From Chryseotalea sp. WA131a (lineage in GTDB: Bacteria; Bacteroidota; Bacteroidia; Cytophagales; Cyclobacteriaceae): a DNA stretch of 64,000 nucleotides. The stretch spans positions 2,108,001 to 2,172,000 of the forward strand of contig CP073016.1 in NCBI GenBank assembly GCA_025370075.1, in the 5' to 3' direction. The notes under the pieces were generated by a model that did no database searches, was not told where the DNA came from, and saw only the letters and a program-made list of their open reading frames with translations. Made by a program: the position numbers and the translations under genes. Positions 9,135-18,170 of this stretch are shown here, piece by piece. Position 1 is the first letter of the stretch, and every line of letters starts with the position of its first letter.

Positions 9135-9467
9135 TTAGCTATTAATCATCTTTAACTGTGGTACCAACTTCCAGATTTCAGTTCTTGTTTCCTTCATGGA
9201 GCGAAGTACGGCAAGCCCCGCGTTCGTGATCGAATAGATTCTTTTTCTTCTTCCTCCACGTTCATTAGTTGCACCGCCAACTACTGATTTTATGTAGCCT
9301 TTGTCTTCCAACCGGTATAGCAATACATGGACAGCACTCAGAGTTACTTTCCGACCAAGCCACTGCTCTATTTCAATGGTAATTGCGGCCCCATAGGCAT
9401 TTTCGAGAAGAGCGGCAACCAGCGTTAAAATCAACTCTTCGAAGTCGTTCAAGAATTCCTTTTTCAT
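9135..9467 (-). CDS. PadR-family transcriptional regulator
   Basis: 110 residues. A winged-helix protein of the short PadR type: ALLENAYGAAITIEIEQWLG, then LSAVHVLLYRLEDKGYIKS (recognition helix and wing), then GGRRKRIYSITNAGLAVLRS. It is first in the operon with the permease gene 6511-9132. By analogy with other PadR-permease pairs it probably represses its own operon until a ligand or membrane stress releases it. Confidence 0.85.
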   Translation of the reverse strand: MKKEFLNDFEELILTLVAALLENAYGAAITIEIEQWLGRKVTLSAVHVLLYRLEDKGYIKSVVGGATNERGGRRKRIYSITNAGLAVLRSMKETRTEIWKLVPQLKMINS

Positions 9468-9611
9468 TTCATTCTGTATTCAGAAGCAAATAAGTAAATT
9501 AATTGAACACAAGCAATTTTGGTTGGTCTGGAATTACGTCCTCTTTAGTGATTTTAATTTAGGTCACTCAATTGTCCGTTTTTAACTCGTCATCTTGTCG
9601 CGGGGGGAAAG

Positions 9612-9670
9612 ATTGGCTCTTTTGCTTGCTTTGGTGTCGCGTGGGAAGTGCGGCATGCAAATGTGCCAAT
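9612..9670 (+). repeat. Module hairpin, right (module 2)
   Basis: Arms ATTGGCTCTTTTGCTTGC and GCATGCAAATGTGCCAAT; loop TTTGGTGTCGCG...GTGCG. It lies 39 bp from the cassette end, upstream of padR. Confidence 0.78.
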
Positions 9671-9704
9671 GCGGGTCGGTCACTACTCTGTCCCGCGGCA
9701 TTGT

Positions 9705-9835
9705 GCATAACGTTTGTGTTTCTGCAGTGGTGCCTTTCCGAAGCCGCGTCCTGTCCCACGAAACAAAACGTTGAACGAAGATAAATATTTATAGCTTACA
9801 CATCACGGCACCATTGCAGAAACATTTTGTTGCCA
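9705..9835 (-). other. attC site 11
   Basis: AAC 9709, GTT 9829. Same arm type as site 10. Confidence 0.88.
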
Positions 9836-9851
9836 GCTGTTGGGTCGTCCA

Positions 9852-10328
9852 CTATCTATTATCAAATTGTTCTTTTCTAATTAAGTATTCTCGTAATTGG
9901 TCAGAGGTCATATTTAAAATGCTTTCACATTTAACTCTAAAGTCGTCCGGATACTCAGACATAAAATAGTCCACAATTGTGTCGGACGTGTTCGGATGTT
10001 CAAAATCTTTATGTATAAATGTCAGGTCCCTGTTCATCTCTCTTTTATGAGTTGTCCGCCATTGATTATACATTTGAAAATAGCGAAGCACAATTTTTAA
10101 AGAAAAATTGTCCAAGTCTGTCTCTGTGATGTTCTTAACATTCTTTCCTTTGAAATAGTTTTTTACGATTTTGTGATTTTTTGTAATTATCTCGCTGGTC
10201 TCATCAATTGTTTGGTTTGGGATAAACCAATTCTCCCTCTTTGTCGTCAGTCGAACTCCTTCACCAAGTCCCATTGGGGAGATTTCATCTTTTAAATTTA
10301 TTGCTATCTGTCCAACGTTAAATTTCAT
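9852..10328 (-). CDS. Hypothetical protein
   Basis: 158 residues, soluble, mixed alpha/beta. It opens MKFNVGQIAINLKDEI and has a helical C-terminal half with several aromatic residues (VLRYFQMYNQW, DYFMSEYPDDF). No signal peptide, no metal motif and no family recognised. Sole gene of the cassette 9829-10387. Confidence 0.6.
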   Translation of the reverse strand: MKFNVGQIAINLKDEISPMGLGEGVRLTTKRENWFIPNQTIDETSEIITKNHKIVKNYFKGKNVKNITETDLDNFSLKIVLRYFQMYNQWRTTHKREMNRDLTFIHKDFEHPNTSDTIVDYFMSEYPDDFRVKCESILNMTSDQLREYLIRKEQFDNR

Positions 10329-10380
10329 TAATGTCTCTTCAAATTTTGTTGCTCACTGTCCACGGAGCTGACCCAATTGC

Positions 10381-10508
10381 TGGCAACGTTTGTGTTTGCG
10401 CAGTGGTGGGCTTTCGAAGCCGCCACTGTCCGCGTGGGCAAACGTTGAACGAAGATAACACTTTGAACTTACTCGTCACCCCACCATTGCGCAAACATTT
10501 TGTTGGCA
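10381..10508 (-). other. attC site 12
   Basis: AAC 10385, GTT 10502. Arms GTTTGTGTTTGCGCAGTGG and CCACCATTGCGCAAAC. Confidence 0.88.
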
Positions 10509-10519
10509 GCTGCCTTTTT

Positions 10520-11143
10520 TCACACACTCTCAAAAAACTGTATAGCGAAGTTGCAGAAGTCAATAATCACGTCTTTGTCCAAGTCGAACTCCTTTCTGTT
10601 ACCAAGATAGTTTCTTGATTCAGGTGTTATTTCTTTTCCGTCTAACAGTTCCTGCACTGTCAAACATTTAATATGTTTTTTTGAAACAAGTATTATGTAA
10701 GCATTTTCGTAGGGATAGTCTTTCGGCAAGTCCTTTTTCTTGAAGTCTCCGCTTGCTCTAAATTTCACCTCAATAAAATAAACCTCCTTTGTCTTTGGAT
10801 GCTGAATTACAAAGTCAGGCATTCGCCTAATGTGTTGAGAAACGTCAGAACGAACACCTTTCAATAATTCCATAATTCCTGGAATTGTATTTTCCATTCC
10901 GTACCTGAAAACATTATATTCAAGACTTAGAAACAATTCTTGAATTAGTGTCTCCGCAATTCTCCCCTTTATCATTCCATATCTATACTTCCTCTCATTT
11001 TCGGTCAGTCCGCCTTCATCTTCATCTTCGTCTATGTCCTTGTCCTCAGGTCCTGAGTCCTTGTTGTTTTTCTCATTATAACATTTTGTACACAGTCCGC
11101 CATTGTACTTTGTAAACTGTCCACACTTAATGCATTCGGCCAT
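10520..11143 (-). CDS. Zinc-ribbon plus PD-(D/E)XK nuclease-like protein
   Basis: 207 residues. Residues 4-21 form a two-CxxC zinc ribbon (CIKCGQFTKYNGGLCTKC). A very acidic linker follows (DSGPEDKDIDEDEDEGG). The C-terminal 150 residues look like a restriction-endonuclease fold: an N-terminal helix with a glutamate (GRIAETLIQELFLSLEY), then PDFVIQ and IEVKFR, giving the D...ExK catalytic set near residues 127 and 142-144. It may cleave or nick DNA; defence or repair is plausible in a cassette with no methyltransferase. Function is inferred from motif spacing only. Confidence 0.65.
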   Translation of the reverse strand: MAECIKCGQFTKYNGGLCTKCYNEKNNKDSGPEDKDIDEDEDEGGLTENERKYRYGMIKGRIAETLIQELFLSLEYNVFRYGMENTIPGIMELLKGVRSDVSQHIRRMPDFVIQHPKTKEVYFIEVKFRASGDFKKKDLPKDYPYENAYIILVSKKHIKCLTVQELLDGKEITPESRNYLGNRKEFDLDKDVIIDFCNFAIQFFESV

Positions 11144-11240
11144 GTTTTTATTTTAAAGTCCCTGTTTGAAAGTTTTGTTTTGTCGTCTGTGAAGTCGTCC
11201 CACTCTTTTATGTGGTCAAATCTTTTTTAAAAAAGGTTGC

Positions 11241-11372
11241 TGCCAACGTTTATGTATGAAACGTGGCTGGGCTTTCGAAGCGCATCACTGTCCCATGACA
11301 CCAAACGTATTTTGAAAACTAAACTACAAATTAAAACTGAACCCCAGCCATGTTTTATACATTTTGTTATAG
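11241..11372 (-). other. attC site 13
   Basis: AAC 11245, GTT 11366. Arms TGTATGAAACGTGGCTGGG and CCCAGCCATGTTTTATACA. The only close relative is site 18. Confidence 0.87.
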
Positions 11373-11416
11373 CCAGTGCGCTTTCTCCAATCTTAATTCG
11401 GGGAGCTTTTCATTAA

Positions 11417-12286
11417 TTAATACTCTGTCGTCACATTGAACCCTAGACTAATAGCTTTATACTTTTTCCATGTCCCCTGACTGGTTTCTCTAGTTATAAA
11501 TGAACTTCCGAGAAGTCCCGCTGAAAATAATATTCCCTTTTTGCTTCTTTGTCCGAAATTCTCAATAAGCTCTAACGAAACAAAAAAGTCATTAGTCATT
11601 ACAATATTGTAACTACTGAGATCAAATGTAAACTTTCCATTCTTTGTCCGAATGGGAAAAATAATCTGCTCTGTATTTATTCTGTCGCCTGGCAGTCCCT
11701 TTTTTAAGTCATAGAAATTCAATCTAAATATCATTGAGTCCGATGTATTCTCCACAATAAATGCGTTAAAGTCTTTTATGTAAGTCGGCCTTTTCTTTAT
11801 GTTAATGATAATACCTAATTCATTTCCCAATTCACTATTTGTGAAACCTCCTCTAAACTTCTTTGACTCGGTCTTATTACCTTCAATTTGTTCTTTTGTT
11901 TTTTTACTCAAAACAACGACCTCAGAAAGTTTCGTTATCTCCTCTTCTAGTTTTATTTCCTTATCGTAAACAATCATAGCTTTAAAATCCGACACCCTAA
12001 ATTGTCTGGATTTATAACCTACAATTGATAGTCTTAGAGAATCATTATTATTCTGTTCAGATAGTGAAATTTTGAATTTCCCTTCATTGTCTGATACAGT
12101 TCCTATGTCCTTGTTTAAGACACCAATATTTACATATCTAATGGCCTCATTTGTCAATTTATCTTTGACAACCCCTTCATAAATCTTTTGTCCAAATAGG
12201 TCTGGGGTCAGAATGAAAAATAGCAAGGTAAATGAAAGTCGGATGGTCAGTCTCAAATAATAGTTAACGATACTAAATGGATTCAT
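11417..12286 (-). CDS. Carboxypeptidase-regulatory-like domain protein
   Basis: 289 residues. Signal-anchor or signal peptide at about 13-32, ending DLFGQ. Residues 35-115 form the CarboxypepD_reg-like beta-sandwich common in Bacteroidota surface proteins (YEGVVKDKLTNEAIRYVNIG ... TVSDNEGKFKISL ... VGYKSRQF). The rest is a beta-rich exported domain without a TonB plug or receptor barrel. A stand-alone protein of this kind is usually a periplasmic or surface structural component. Single gene in its cassette. Confidence 0.75.
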   Translation of the reverse strand: MNPFSIVNYYLRLTIRLSFTLLFFILTPDLFGQKIYEGVVKDKLTNEAIRYVNIGVLNKDIGTVSDNEGKFKISLSEQNNNDSLRLSIVGYKSRQFRVSDFKAMIVYDKEIKLEEEITKLSEVVVLSKKTKEQIEGNKTESKKFRGGFTNSELGNELGIIINIKKRPTYIKDFNAFIVENTSDSMIFRLNFYDLKKGLPGDRINTEQIIFPIRTKNGKFTFDLSSYNIVMTNDFFVSLELIENFGQRSKKGILFSAGLLGSSFITRETSQGTWKKYKAISLGFNVTTEY

Positions 12287-12440
12287 AAAATGTTTAGGTT
12301 AGTTTAACCTTTGATGATGTCTCTTATTAAATAGTTTTATGGATAATTCTAAAATTCTTTTCTTCTGTCGCATCGATCTAAAAAAACTACTCCACTTATT
12401 TGTCGTTGGTAGTTGGGGAAGAATCTTTCTAGCGCATTGG

Positions 12441-12567
12441 CTATAACGATGAGGGTTGCCGAAGGTGGGATTAAAAACTTCGCTCTTTCCCCATAAGATA
12501 AAATTAATAGAAAGAGGAACGTTTTCCTAACGCACTTAGCCCCACTTTCGGCAACCCTATGTTGGGC
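12441..12567 (-). other. attC site 14 (type B)
   Basis: AAC 12445, GTT 12561. Confidence 0.87.
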
Positions 12568-12955
12568 GGTGTTGCAATTTCGAGTTCGCCTTTTATGGCC
12601 AAGTCATTGCGTATAAAAGAAAATTATGCGCACGTTACTTGGACTGCCGAAGTTCATTTCCCTGTTATTTACCCCCTTTTAACACGGCACACTTCGGCAC
12701 GTTAGCCGTAATTAAACGTTTGTAATCGTTTGACATCTGGATACTGTCAAACCAAACGATTAACTTCGTCCCCAAGTCTTTGAAAGCGGGGTCACCCGTT
12801 TGAAAGTGCGAACTTTCACGGTCTCACCGCAAAGACTTGAAAAGAAATCCTAACGTCTTTCTTCCAACGTGCCTTCAGCGACTTTGTAAATAAATAGGGA
12901 AAACAGAACTTTGTAAAAGGCGATCTCTGAAATTCGCACTCGCAATATAGCCCAA
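12561..12955 (-). repeat. Family B cassette, copy 3
   Basis: Complete body, but its right end (CCCAA) runs straight into a second, truncated B body instead of an attC. Confidence 0.7.
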
Positions 12956-13292
12956 AAGAAAATTATGCGCACGTTACTTGGACTGCCGAAGTTCATTTCC
13001 CTGTTATTTACCCCCTTTTAACACGGCACACTTCGGCACGTTAGCCGTAATTAAACGTTTGTAATCGTTTGACATCTGGATACTGTCAAACCAAACGATT
13101 AACTTCGTCCCCAAGTCTTTGAAAGCGGGGTCACCCGTTTGAAAGTGCGAACTTTCACGGTCTCACCGCAAAGACTTGAAAAGAAATCCTAACGTCTTTC
13201 TTCCAACGTGCCTTCAGCGACTTTGTAAATAAATAGGGAAAACAGAACTTTGTAAAAGGCGATCTCTGAAATTCGCACTCGCAATATAGCCC
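12956..13292 (-). repeat. Family B cassette, truncated copy
   Basis: Starts inside the B sequence at AAGAAAATTATGCGC and lacks its attC and the first 65 or so bases. All three stems are retained. The joint looks like a partial tandem duplication or a deletion spanning an attC. Confidence 0.7.
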
Positions 13293-13419
13293 AACGGCTA
13301 AGTTTGTGACGGCTGCGGTCTTCGGAGCGCGTCCCTGTCACACGTGGCAGGGCTAAATTAAGAAAAACAAACCGAATAACCGCACCGCACCCGCAGCTGG
13401 CATAAACTTTTTGTTATGC
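13289..13419 (-). other. attC site 15 (type A)
   Basis: AAC 13293, GTT 13413. Confidence 0.87.
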
Positions 13420-13650
13420 GAACAGCCCCAGAAACTGTTCAGGGGCCGAAAAACCGTCCAACGTGGCGGGTGCGCCTGCGTCCCTGTCCCGGAGCGGTGA
13501 AGCGTGGCGCGGTGAAGAAATTGTCGACCGCGTCACCGTCCCCACGCAATGGTGAACCAATTTGAAAAGCTGCAAAACAAATAAGCAAAGGCGCGGGATG
13601 AATTTTGTTTTGCAGATTCAAAATCCTGCGCGTTCGCGGGGCTTGCGCAT
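13413..13650 (-). repeat. Family A cassette, copy 4
   Basis: Sub-type with TTTTGCAGATTC near the right end, shared with copies at 14131, 30491 and 41694. Confidence 0.75.
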
Positions 13651-13777
13651 AACGGCTAAGTTTGTGACGGCTGCGGTCTTCGGAGCGCGTCCCTGTCGCA
13701 CGTGGCAGAGCGAAATTAAGAAAAACAAACCGAATAACCACACCGCACCCGCAGCTGGCATAAACTTTTTGTTATGC
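13647..13777 (-). other. attC site 16 (type A)
   Basis: AAC 13651, GTT 13771. Confidence 0.87.
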
Positions 13778-14010
13778 GAACAGCCCCAGAAACTGTTCAG
13801 TGGGCCGAAAAACCGTCCAACGTGGCGGGTGTGCATACGTCCCTGTCCCGGAGCGGTGAGGCGTGGCGCGGTGACGAAATTGTCGACCGCGTCACCGTCC
13901 CCACGCAATGGTGAAATAATTTTGAAAAGCTGCAACAGAAATAAGTAAAGGCGCGGGATGAATTTTGCTTTGCGGTTTCAAAATCCTGCGCGTTCGCGGG
14001 GCTTGCGCAT
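13771..14010 (-). repeat. Family A cassette, copy 5
   Basis: The most divergent copy: CAGTGGGCC replaces CAGGGGCC (one extra base) and GTGAAATAATTTT replaces GTGAACCAATTT. Both changes disturb the 60-codon ORF of other copies, which argues against coding. Confidence 0.75.
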
Positions 14011-14137
14011 AACGGCCAAGTTTGTGACGGCTGCGGTTTTTGGAGCGCGTCCCTGTCGCACGTGGCAGAGCTAAATTAAGAAAAACAAACCGAATAACCG
14101 CACCGCACCCGCAGCTGGCATAAACTTTTTGTTATGC
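14007..14137 (-). other. attC site 17 (type A)
   Basis: AAC 14011, GTT 14131. Confidence 0.87.
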
Positions 14138-14368
14138 GAACAGCCCCAGAAACTGTTCAGGGGCCGAAAAAACGTCCAACGTGGCGGGTGCGCCTGCGTC
14201 CCTGTCCTGGAGCGGTGAAGCGTGGCACGGTGAAGAAATTGTCGACCGCGTCACCGTCCCCACGCAATGGTGAACCAATTTGAAAAGCTGCAAAACAAAT
14301 AAGCAAAGGCGCGGGATGAATTTTGTTTTGCAGATTCAAAATCCTGCGCGTTCGCGGGGCTTGCGCAT
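14131..14368 (-). repeat. Family A cassette, copy 6
   Basis: TTTTGCAGATTC sub-type; last of a run of three A cassettes. Confidence 0.75.
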
Positions 14369-14495
14369 AACGTTTGTGCATAAGCAGTGGCGGGAATTCG
14401 AAGCGCGTCACTGTCCCACGACACCAAACGTATTTTGAAAAACTAAACTACAAATTTACACTGAACCCCGCCATTGATTATGCATTTTGTTAGCA
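14365..14495 (-). other. attC site 18
   Basis: AAC 14369, GTT 14489. Arms GTTTGTGCATAAGCAGTGGCG and CGCCATTGATTATGCA. Confidence 0.87.
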
Positions 14496-14564
14496 ACCGT
14501 GCGCTTGTCCCACGTTATTTTTTTACTCTTTTGAAAACCACTTTGTCCACCTACACAAAACTGA

Positions 14565-14624
14565 GCGCACTTATTGGCTGGCTTTGGTTGTGTGACGGAA
14601 TGTGCGGCCTGCCAATGTGTGCGC
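14565..14624 (+). repeat. Module hairpin, left (module 3)
   Basis: Arms GCGCACTTATTGGCTGGC and GCCTGCCAATGTGTGCGC; loop TTTGG...AATGTGCG. It sits next to the methyltransferase stop codon. Confidence 0.75.
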
Positions 14625-14629
14625 GGCTA

Positions 14630-15832
14630 TTAATGATAATATTGATTGTATATTTCGTGAGCAACCTTGTAAGCCAACAAAGGAGGAACAGCATTTCCTA
14701 CCTGTGTAAATTGTCGTGCGGATGGTCCAACGAAAATGTAGTTGTCGGGGAAGGTCTGAAGTCTTGCACTTTCTCTTACGGATAATGTCCTTGGTGAGTA
14801 CGGATGAAGGTGTGAACGACCACCACCTTTAGTCCCCCCAGCAATAACTGTCTTGCTTGGTAAGAATGGATTTAATCTATCAACTCTACCTAATTGGTCT
14901 CTTTGTCCATAGTTAAGTTCCATATAACGCAAGATAGATTCCGCAGTATGCTCCCTTGTCACATGATTTTCATTGTCGAATATTGGTCGTTCGAAAACAT
15001 CAAAGCAAGGAGTAGGTGAGAGATTAATTTGAGGATAATCAAAATTGGAACCTTGTCGTGTGCCTATAATTATTAATCGAAGTCTTTTTTGAGGAACTCC
15101 AAAGTCAGAAGCGTTTAATACATGAGGCTTAGCGATTTTATAACCTATTTTAGCAAGGTCTTCTAAAGATTTATTTAGACCCTTTCCGTTATCAATTTCA
15201 ATGAGGCCAGGCACATTTTCAATTAAAAATACTTTTGGTTTAAAGTGCTTTATGAACCAAATATAGTCGTTAAGTAAATTTCCTTTCTCCTTGTCTGAGA
15301 AACCTTTTCTTTTAAAGTTTTCGTCTTCCTTTGCAAAACGTTGGTTAGATGCAATACTGAAAGGTTGACATGGTGGCCCACCGTGAAATACGCCATCGAA
15401 TGGTGCTTTAATTCCAAGAGACTTTTTAAGAACTTTAGCAATCTCCTCTTTATCCTTTACATCACCAGAAAAATCAGGTGGTCCAATTACTAAGTGATTA
15501 GGGTAATTCAGTCTTAAAGTCTCGCAGAATAACTCATTCACTTCGACAGATGCTAAGTTATCAAAGCCAGCATAATCAAATCCAATATCCAGTCCGCCTG
15601 CACCTGAGAAGAAACTTACGGCAGGAATACCATGATTTCTCTGTTTGTAGTCTTCAATACTCTTATATTCTGAAAATGAAACTTCACCTTCTGAGTAGTT
15701 TTTATAGCGTAAATGGTCATAGGTAAGTCCGAGTTTCCTTAGCTCTTCATTTAAATCTAAGTCCTTGTCTTTACATTTTTTTAATAAAGCAATTTGCTCT
15801 TTCAGCGATATTTTCTCGTCAATTTTTATCAT
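14630..15832 (-). CDS. DNA (cytosine-5) methyltransferase
   Basis: 400 residues. After about 75 extra N-terminal residues the C5-methylase motifs come in order: FFSGAGGLDIGF (AdoMet site), GGPPCQPFSIAS (catalytic Cys), FLIENVPG (ENV), QKRLRLIIIG, then after the target-recognition region VRESARLQTFPD and QVGNAVPPLLA. It protects host DNA from the partner nuclease. Its ATG overlaps the stop of the HNH gene 15829-17004 (ATGA), and XRE gene 17007-17330 leads the operon. The whole is a compact type II-like system within one hairpin-bounded cassette. Confidence 0.93.
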   Translation of the reverse strand: MIKIDEKISLKEQIALLKKCKDKDLDLNEELRKLGLTYDHLRYKNYSEGEVSFSEYKSIEDYKQRNHGIPAVSFFSGAGGLDIGFDYAGFDNLASVEVNELFCETLRLNYPNHLVIGPPDFSGDVKDKEEIAKVLKKSLGIKAPFDGVFHGGPPCQPFSIASNQRFAKEDENFKRKGFSDKEKGNLLNDYIWFIKHFKPKVFLIENVPGLIEIDNGKGLNKSLEDLAKIGYKIAKPHVLNASDFGVPQKRLRLIIIGTRQGSNFDYPQINLSPTPCFDVFERPIFDNENHVTREHTAESILRYMELNYGQRDQLGRVDRLNPFLPSKTVIAGGTKGGGRSHLHPYSPRTLSVRESARLQTFPDNYIFVGPSARQFTQVGNAVPPLLAYKVAHEIYNQYYH

Positions 15833-17004
15833 ACCACTATGCTTGTTTTCGCTTTAACATAAATTTCTTTTGCTTCGTCTCGACTTCTGAAGTCATCAAG
15901 CTTATACTCATTTAACCAATTCTTATAAAAAGTATGAACGCTTTTATGGCAATTCGGACACAGGCCAACAACGTCATTAAGAGAGGTTCCTTCACCAGTT
16001 ATTAAAAGGGCTGATGACAAAGGTAGAATATGATGTACTTCTAGAAGATTATCCGTCCAAGGGTATCTCTCCCTTGTATTACAAACACACATATCACAAA
16101 TTGTTTCCGGGTTCTTTTCAAAGAATAGTCTTCTAAGTAAAGGACTCCGTTCAATTTTTATGTGAGTAACTCTTGTCCTTTTACCTTCAACAAAAATGTC
16201 ATCAGTAGGAATTTCTCTTGATTGTAATTTAAAGGGATAAACTATTTCACCTGTTAACGAAGTCATCGAGAGATATTCTTCCTCTCTTAACTCTTTGGGC
16301 TGCTTAAATATTGGATTAGTTAAATGACTAAAACCATTGTAGTCCTCATAGTCTTTGGCCGAAATGTCCAAATAAAGCGCACCGTTGTGCCATTTTAGAA
16401 TGCTAAGTTGACTTATGAAAATTAGCATTTCACGCACTTGTCTAGTTTCGTCTCCTTCCGGAGAATACCTTGTTGATGGGAGTTTTGAATAATGCTCTAT
16501 TGGCTCAAGACCAGTGCAATTGTTCCCAATAATTAGTGAGAAAACTTCTTCAAGTGAAGCTGTTGGTCTTTTGCCAATTATAAATTGTGAAAGCAGATAC
16601 TTTAATACAGCACAGAATGGATAAACTATTTCATCTGATTTTGAGTAATCAGTGAATGCAGCAAATGGAAATCTAAATCGCGGTATGAAAAGCGAGAGAT
16701 ACTCATCTACATCGATAGTGTCATCAACTATTTTTTTACAAAAATCAGTAACATAAAGTCGGTCATTAATATTCGTCCCTAAGAATGAACACTCAAACAC
16801 TCTTTTGTAATTTCTCCAAACTCGATATGAACTTGGAGCAAATGGTAGACCTGTAAAACTTTCTAATTCACTTCTAAGAGGGTCAACATCCTTCTGATTA
16901 ATTTCTACTCCCTCCAGGCGTCTTAGTGTGTGAGCAATAGCTTTTAAATTTTCGTATTGAAAATACGTGAGTCTACCTTGGTCCCATCTCCATTTTTGCG
17001 GCAT
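15829..17004 (-). CDS. HNH restriction endonuclease
   Basis: 391 residues. A long N-terminal DNA-recognition part without known motifs, then a C-terminal HNH domain: CDMCVCNTRE (zinc pair), LLEVHHILPLS (HH), then LNDVVGLCPNCHKSVH (Asn, CxxC and final His), residues 300-365. It probably cuts unmethylated target sites; specificity should match the adjacent C5-methylase 14630-15832. Translational overlap with the methylase keeps the two in proportion. Confidence 0.85.
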   Translation of the reverse strand: MPQKWRWDQGRLTYFQYENLKAIAHTLRRLEGVEINQKDVDPLRSELESFTGLPFAPSSYRVWRNYKRVFECSFLGTNINDRLYVTDFCKKIVDDTIDVDEYLSLFIPRFRFPFAAFTDYSKSDEIVYPFCAVLKYLLSQFIIGKRPTASLEEVFSLIIGNNCTGLEPIEHYSKLPSTRYSPEGDETRQVREMLIFISQLSILKWHNGALYLDISAKDYEDYNGFSHLTNPIFKQPKELREEEYLSMTSLTGEIVYPFKLQSREIPTDDIFVEGKRTRVTHIKIERSPLLRRLFFEKNPETICDMCVCNTRERYPWTDNLLEVHHILPLSSALLITGEGTSLNDVVGLCPNCHKSVHTFYKNWLNEYKLDDFRSRDEAKEIYVKAKTSIVV

Positions 17005-17006
17005 AA

Positions 17007-17330
17007 TTATCGTCTATGGGATTTTATATATTTAATTTTCTTTTCGGCTACTTTTAATGCCCTACTTGCACAATCTTCTTCAACAATTTCGTAAGCTATT
17101 TTCTCACTAAGAAATTGAACCATTAATTCTTCTCTGTCAATTTCAAGAATTTCTGAGAGTTTATTGATATTCTCCTTATTGGGATTCCTGTCTCCCTTTT
17201 CTATTTTACTCAGTATTGCTTGGTCAATATCTAAGTACGCAGCCACTTGTCTAAGAAGTAAGTTCTTAGACTCGCGTTTTGATTTAATAATTTGTCCTAG
17301 GGTCTCCATTTGTCCGGATTTACTTGACAT
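17007..17330 (-). CDS. XRE-family controller protein of the RM operon
   Basis: 107 residues with an N-terminal helix-turn-helix (LGQIIKSKRESKNLLLRQVA ... DQAILSKIEKGDR). Gene order control protein-nuclease-methylase is typical of timed RM systems. The promoter TAnnTTTG box lies only 7 bp before this ATG, so either the message is leaderless or Met8 (METLGQ) is the true start. A perfect inverted repeat over the start suggests autoregulation. Confidence 0.85.
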   Translation of the reverse strand: MSSKSGQMETLGQIIKSKRESKNLLLRQVAAYLDIDQAILSKIEKGDRNPNKENINKLSEILEIDREELMVQFLSEKIAYEIVEEDCASRALKVAEKKIKYIKSHRR

Positions 17331-17340
17331 ATTTTGTCAA
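17324..17340. promoter_or_regulatory. Likely autoregulatory operator
   Basis: Perfect inverted repeat TTGACA-N5-TGTCAA covering the start codon of the XRE gene 17007-17330 and touching the -7 box; binding there would block transcription. Confidence 0.6.
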
Positions 17341-17367
17341 ATATAAATATTCAAGTCAGAATATCAA
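17338..17367 (-). promoter_or_regulatory. Bacteroidota-type promoter of the RM operon
   Basis: On the minus strand TTG (17367-17365), 19 bp, then TATATTTG (17345-17338), matching the -33 TTG / -7 TAnnTTTG consensus and spacing of the Bacteroidota housekeeping sigma factor. Confidence 0.65.
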
Positions 17368-17398
17368 ATTTTTTGTCAGCTTATACGCGGTGTGGATG

Positions 17399-17460
17399 AT
17401 TTGGCTCTTTTGCAAGCTTGGGTGTCGCGTGGGTTTGTGGGGCTTGCAAATGTGCCAAAT
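17399..17460 (+). repeat. Module hairpin, right (module 3)
   Basis: Arms ATTTGGCTCTTTTGCAAGC and GCTTGCAAATGTGCCAAAT; loop TTGGGTGTCGCG. Confidence 0.78.
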
Positions 17461-17547
17461 GCGGGAGGGGTTTTTATGGGAACATTGTCCACGTACACGG
17501 TCTTATCGTCTTTGTCATTCGTTAGCTTGGTCGTCTTAGCGCATGGT

Positions 17548-17678
17548 TGCTAACGGTTAGGCTTGCAGAAGGCGGGCAATTAAAAACCTGCGCCTTCTCC
17601 CACGAGATAAAATAAATGAAACGCACTGAACTTTCCTAACGCACAGTCCGCCCGCTTTTCTGCAAGCCTGTGTTATGG
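17548..17678 (-). other. attC site 19 (type C)
   Basis: AAC 17552, GTT 17672. Arms GGCTTGCAGAAGGCGGGC and GCCCGCTTTTCTGCAAGCC. Confidence 0.88.
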
Positions 17679-18038
17679 CCAGTTTGCAACCGAGCTTAGG
17701 GTTTTAGTGTCGACCGTGAAAAAGGAAAAATGTCCACCGATAAGTTTTGCGAGCAAGTCGTCCAGCGCAAGAGTTTTGGTCGTCCGCCAGAAAGTGTCAT
17801 TAAGAGTTGTCGCGCGAGAATGGGTCGTCCGATTGCAGATAATTCCGAGACGGGTCGTCAACGAGAAAAAGCGTCCGCAAGAAAAGGGTTTAAAAAGGTG
17901 TCTTTGATTTTTTAAATTTTCCGTCAGTCGTTTGAAGCAAAGTCCTCGGAAAGTTTATGAATTGTCAGCGAGCAGAAGTCAGTCGGCATTTGTCGTCACC
18001 GAAATTGGGGATGCACACTCGTCCCGCAAATTGGCCAT
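17672..18038 (-). repeat. Family C cassette, copy 1
   Basis: About 367 bp. GTC occurs 23 times and GAC twice on the plus strand between 17701 and 18040. It carries the plus-strand ORF 17730-17915. The copy at 34307 differs by a single base that I can see. Confidence 0.75.
17730..17915 (+). CDS. Small basic NUMOD3-like peptide (family C copy 1)
   Basis: 61 residues, opposite in strand to the usual cassette genes. Two repeats with the core GRP: SFGRPPESVIKSCRARM and GRPIADNSETGRQREKAS, then a basic tail. The pattern resembles NUMOD3, the short DNA-binding repeat of homing endonucleases (GRP-x-S-x-ET-R...S). The reading frame is conserved in all six C copies despite indels. No nuclease domain is attached, so any role would be DNA binding alone. 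Confidence 0.45.
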   Translation: MSTDKFCEQVVQRKSFGRPPESVIKSCRARMGRPIADNSETGRQREKASARKGFKKVSLIF

Positions 18039-18087
18039 AACGTATCAAATATAGGCGAAGTGGCTGCCTTAGAGAATTTATATGAGC

Positions 18088-18145
18088 CACACGGTTTTGC
18101 AACGTTTGAATGTGCGCTGGTTTGCGCGGGTTGCTTAACGGTGTG
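18088..18145 (+). repeat. Module hairpin, left (module 4)
   Basis: Outer arms CACAC/GTGTG and inner arms GCAAC/GTTGC with an internal loop; loop TTTGAATGTGCGCTGG...GCGCGG. It is the least regular member. Confidence 0.6.
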
Positions 18146-18170
18146 AGCGGTGAAACACAAACTTGATAAA

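Noticed and set aside
13618..13935. 105-codon ORF spanning an attC and two family A bodies
   Set aside because: A chance frame across a cassette junction.
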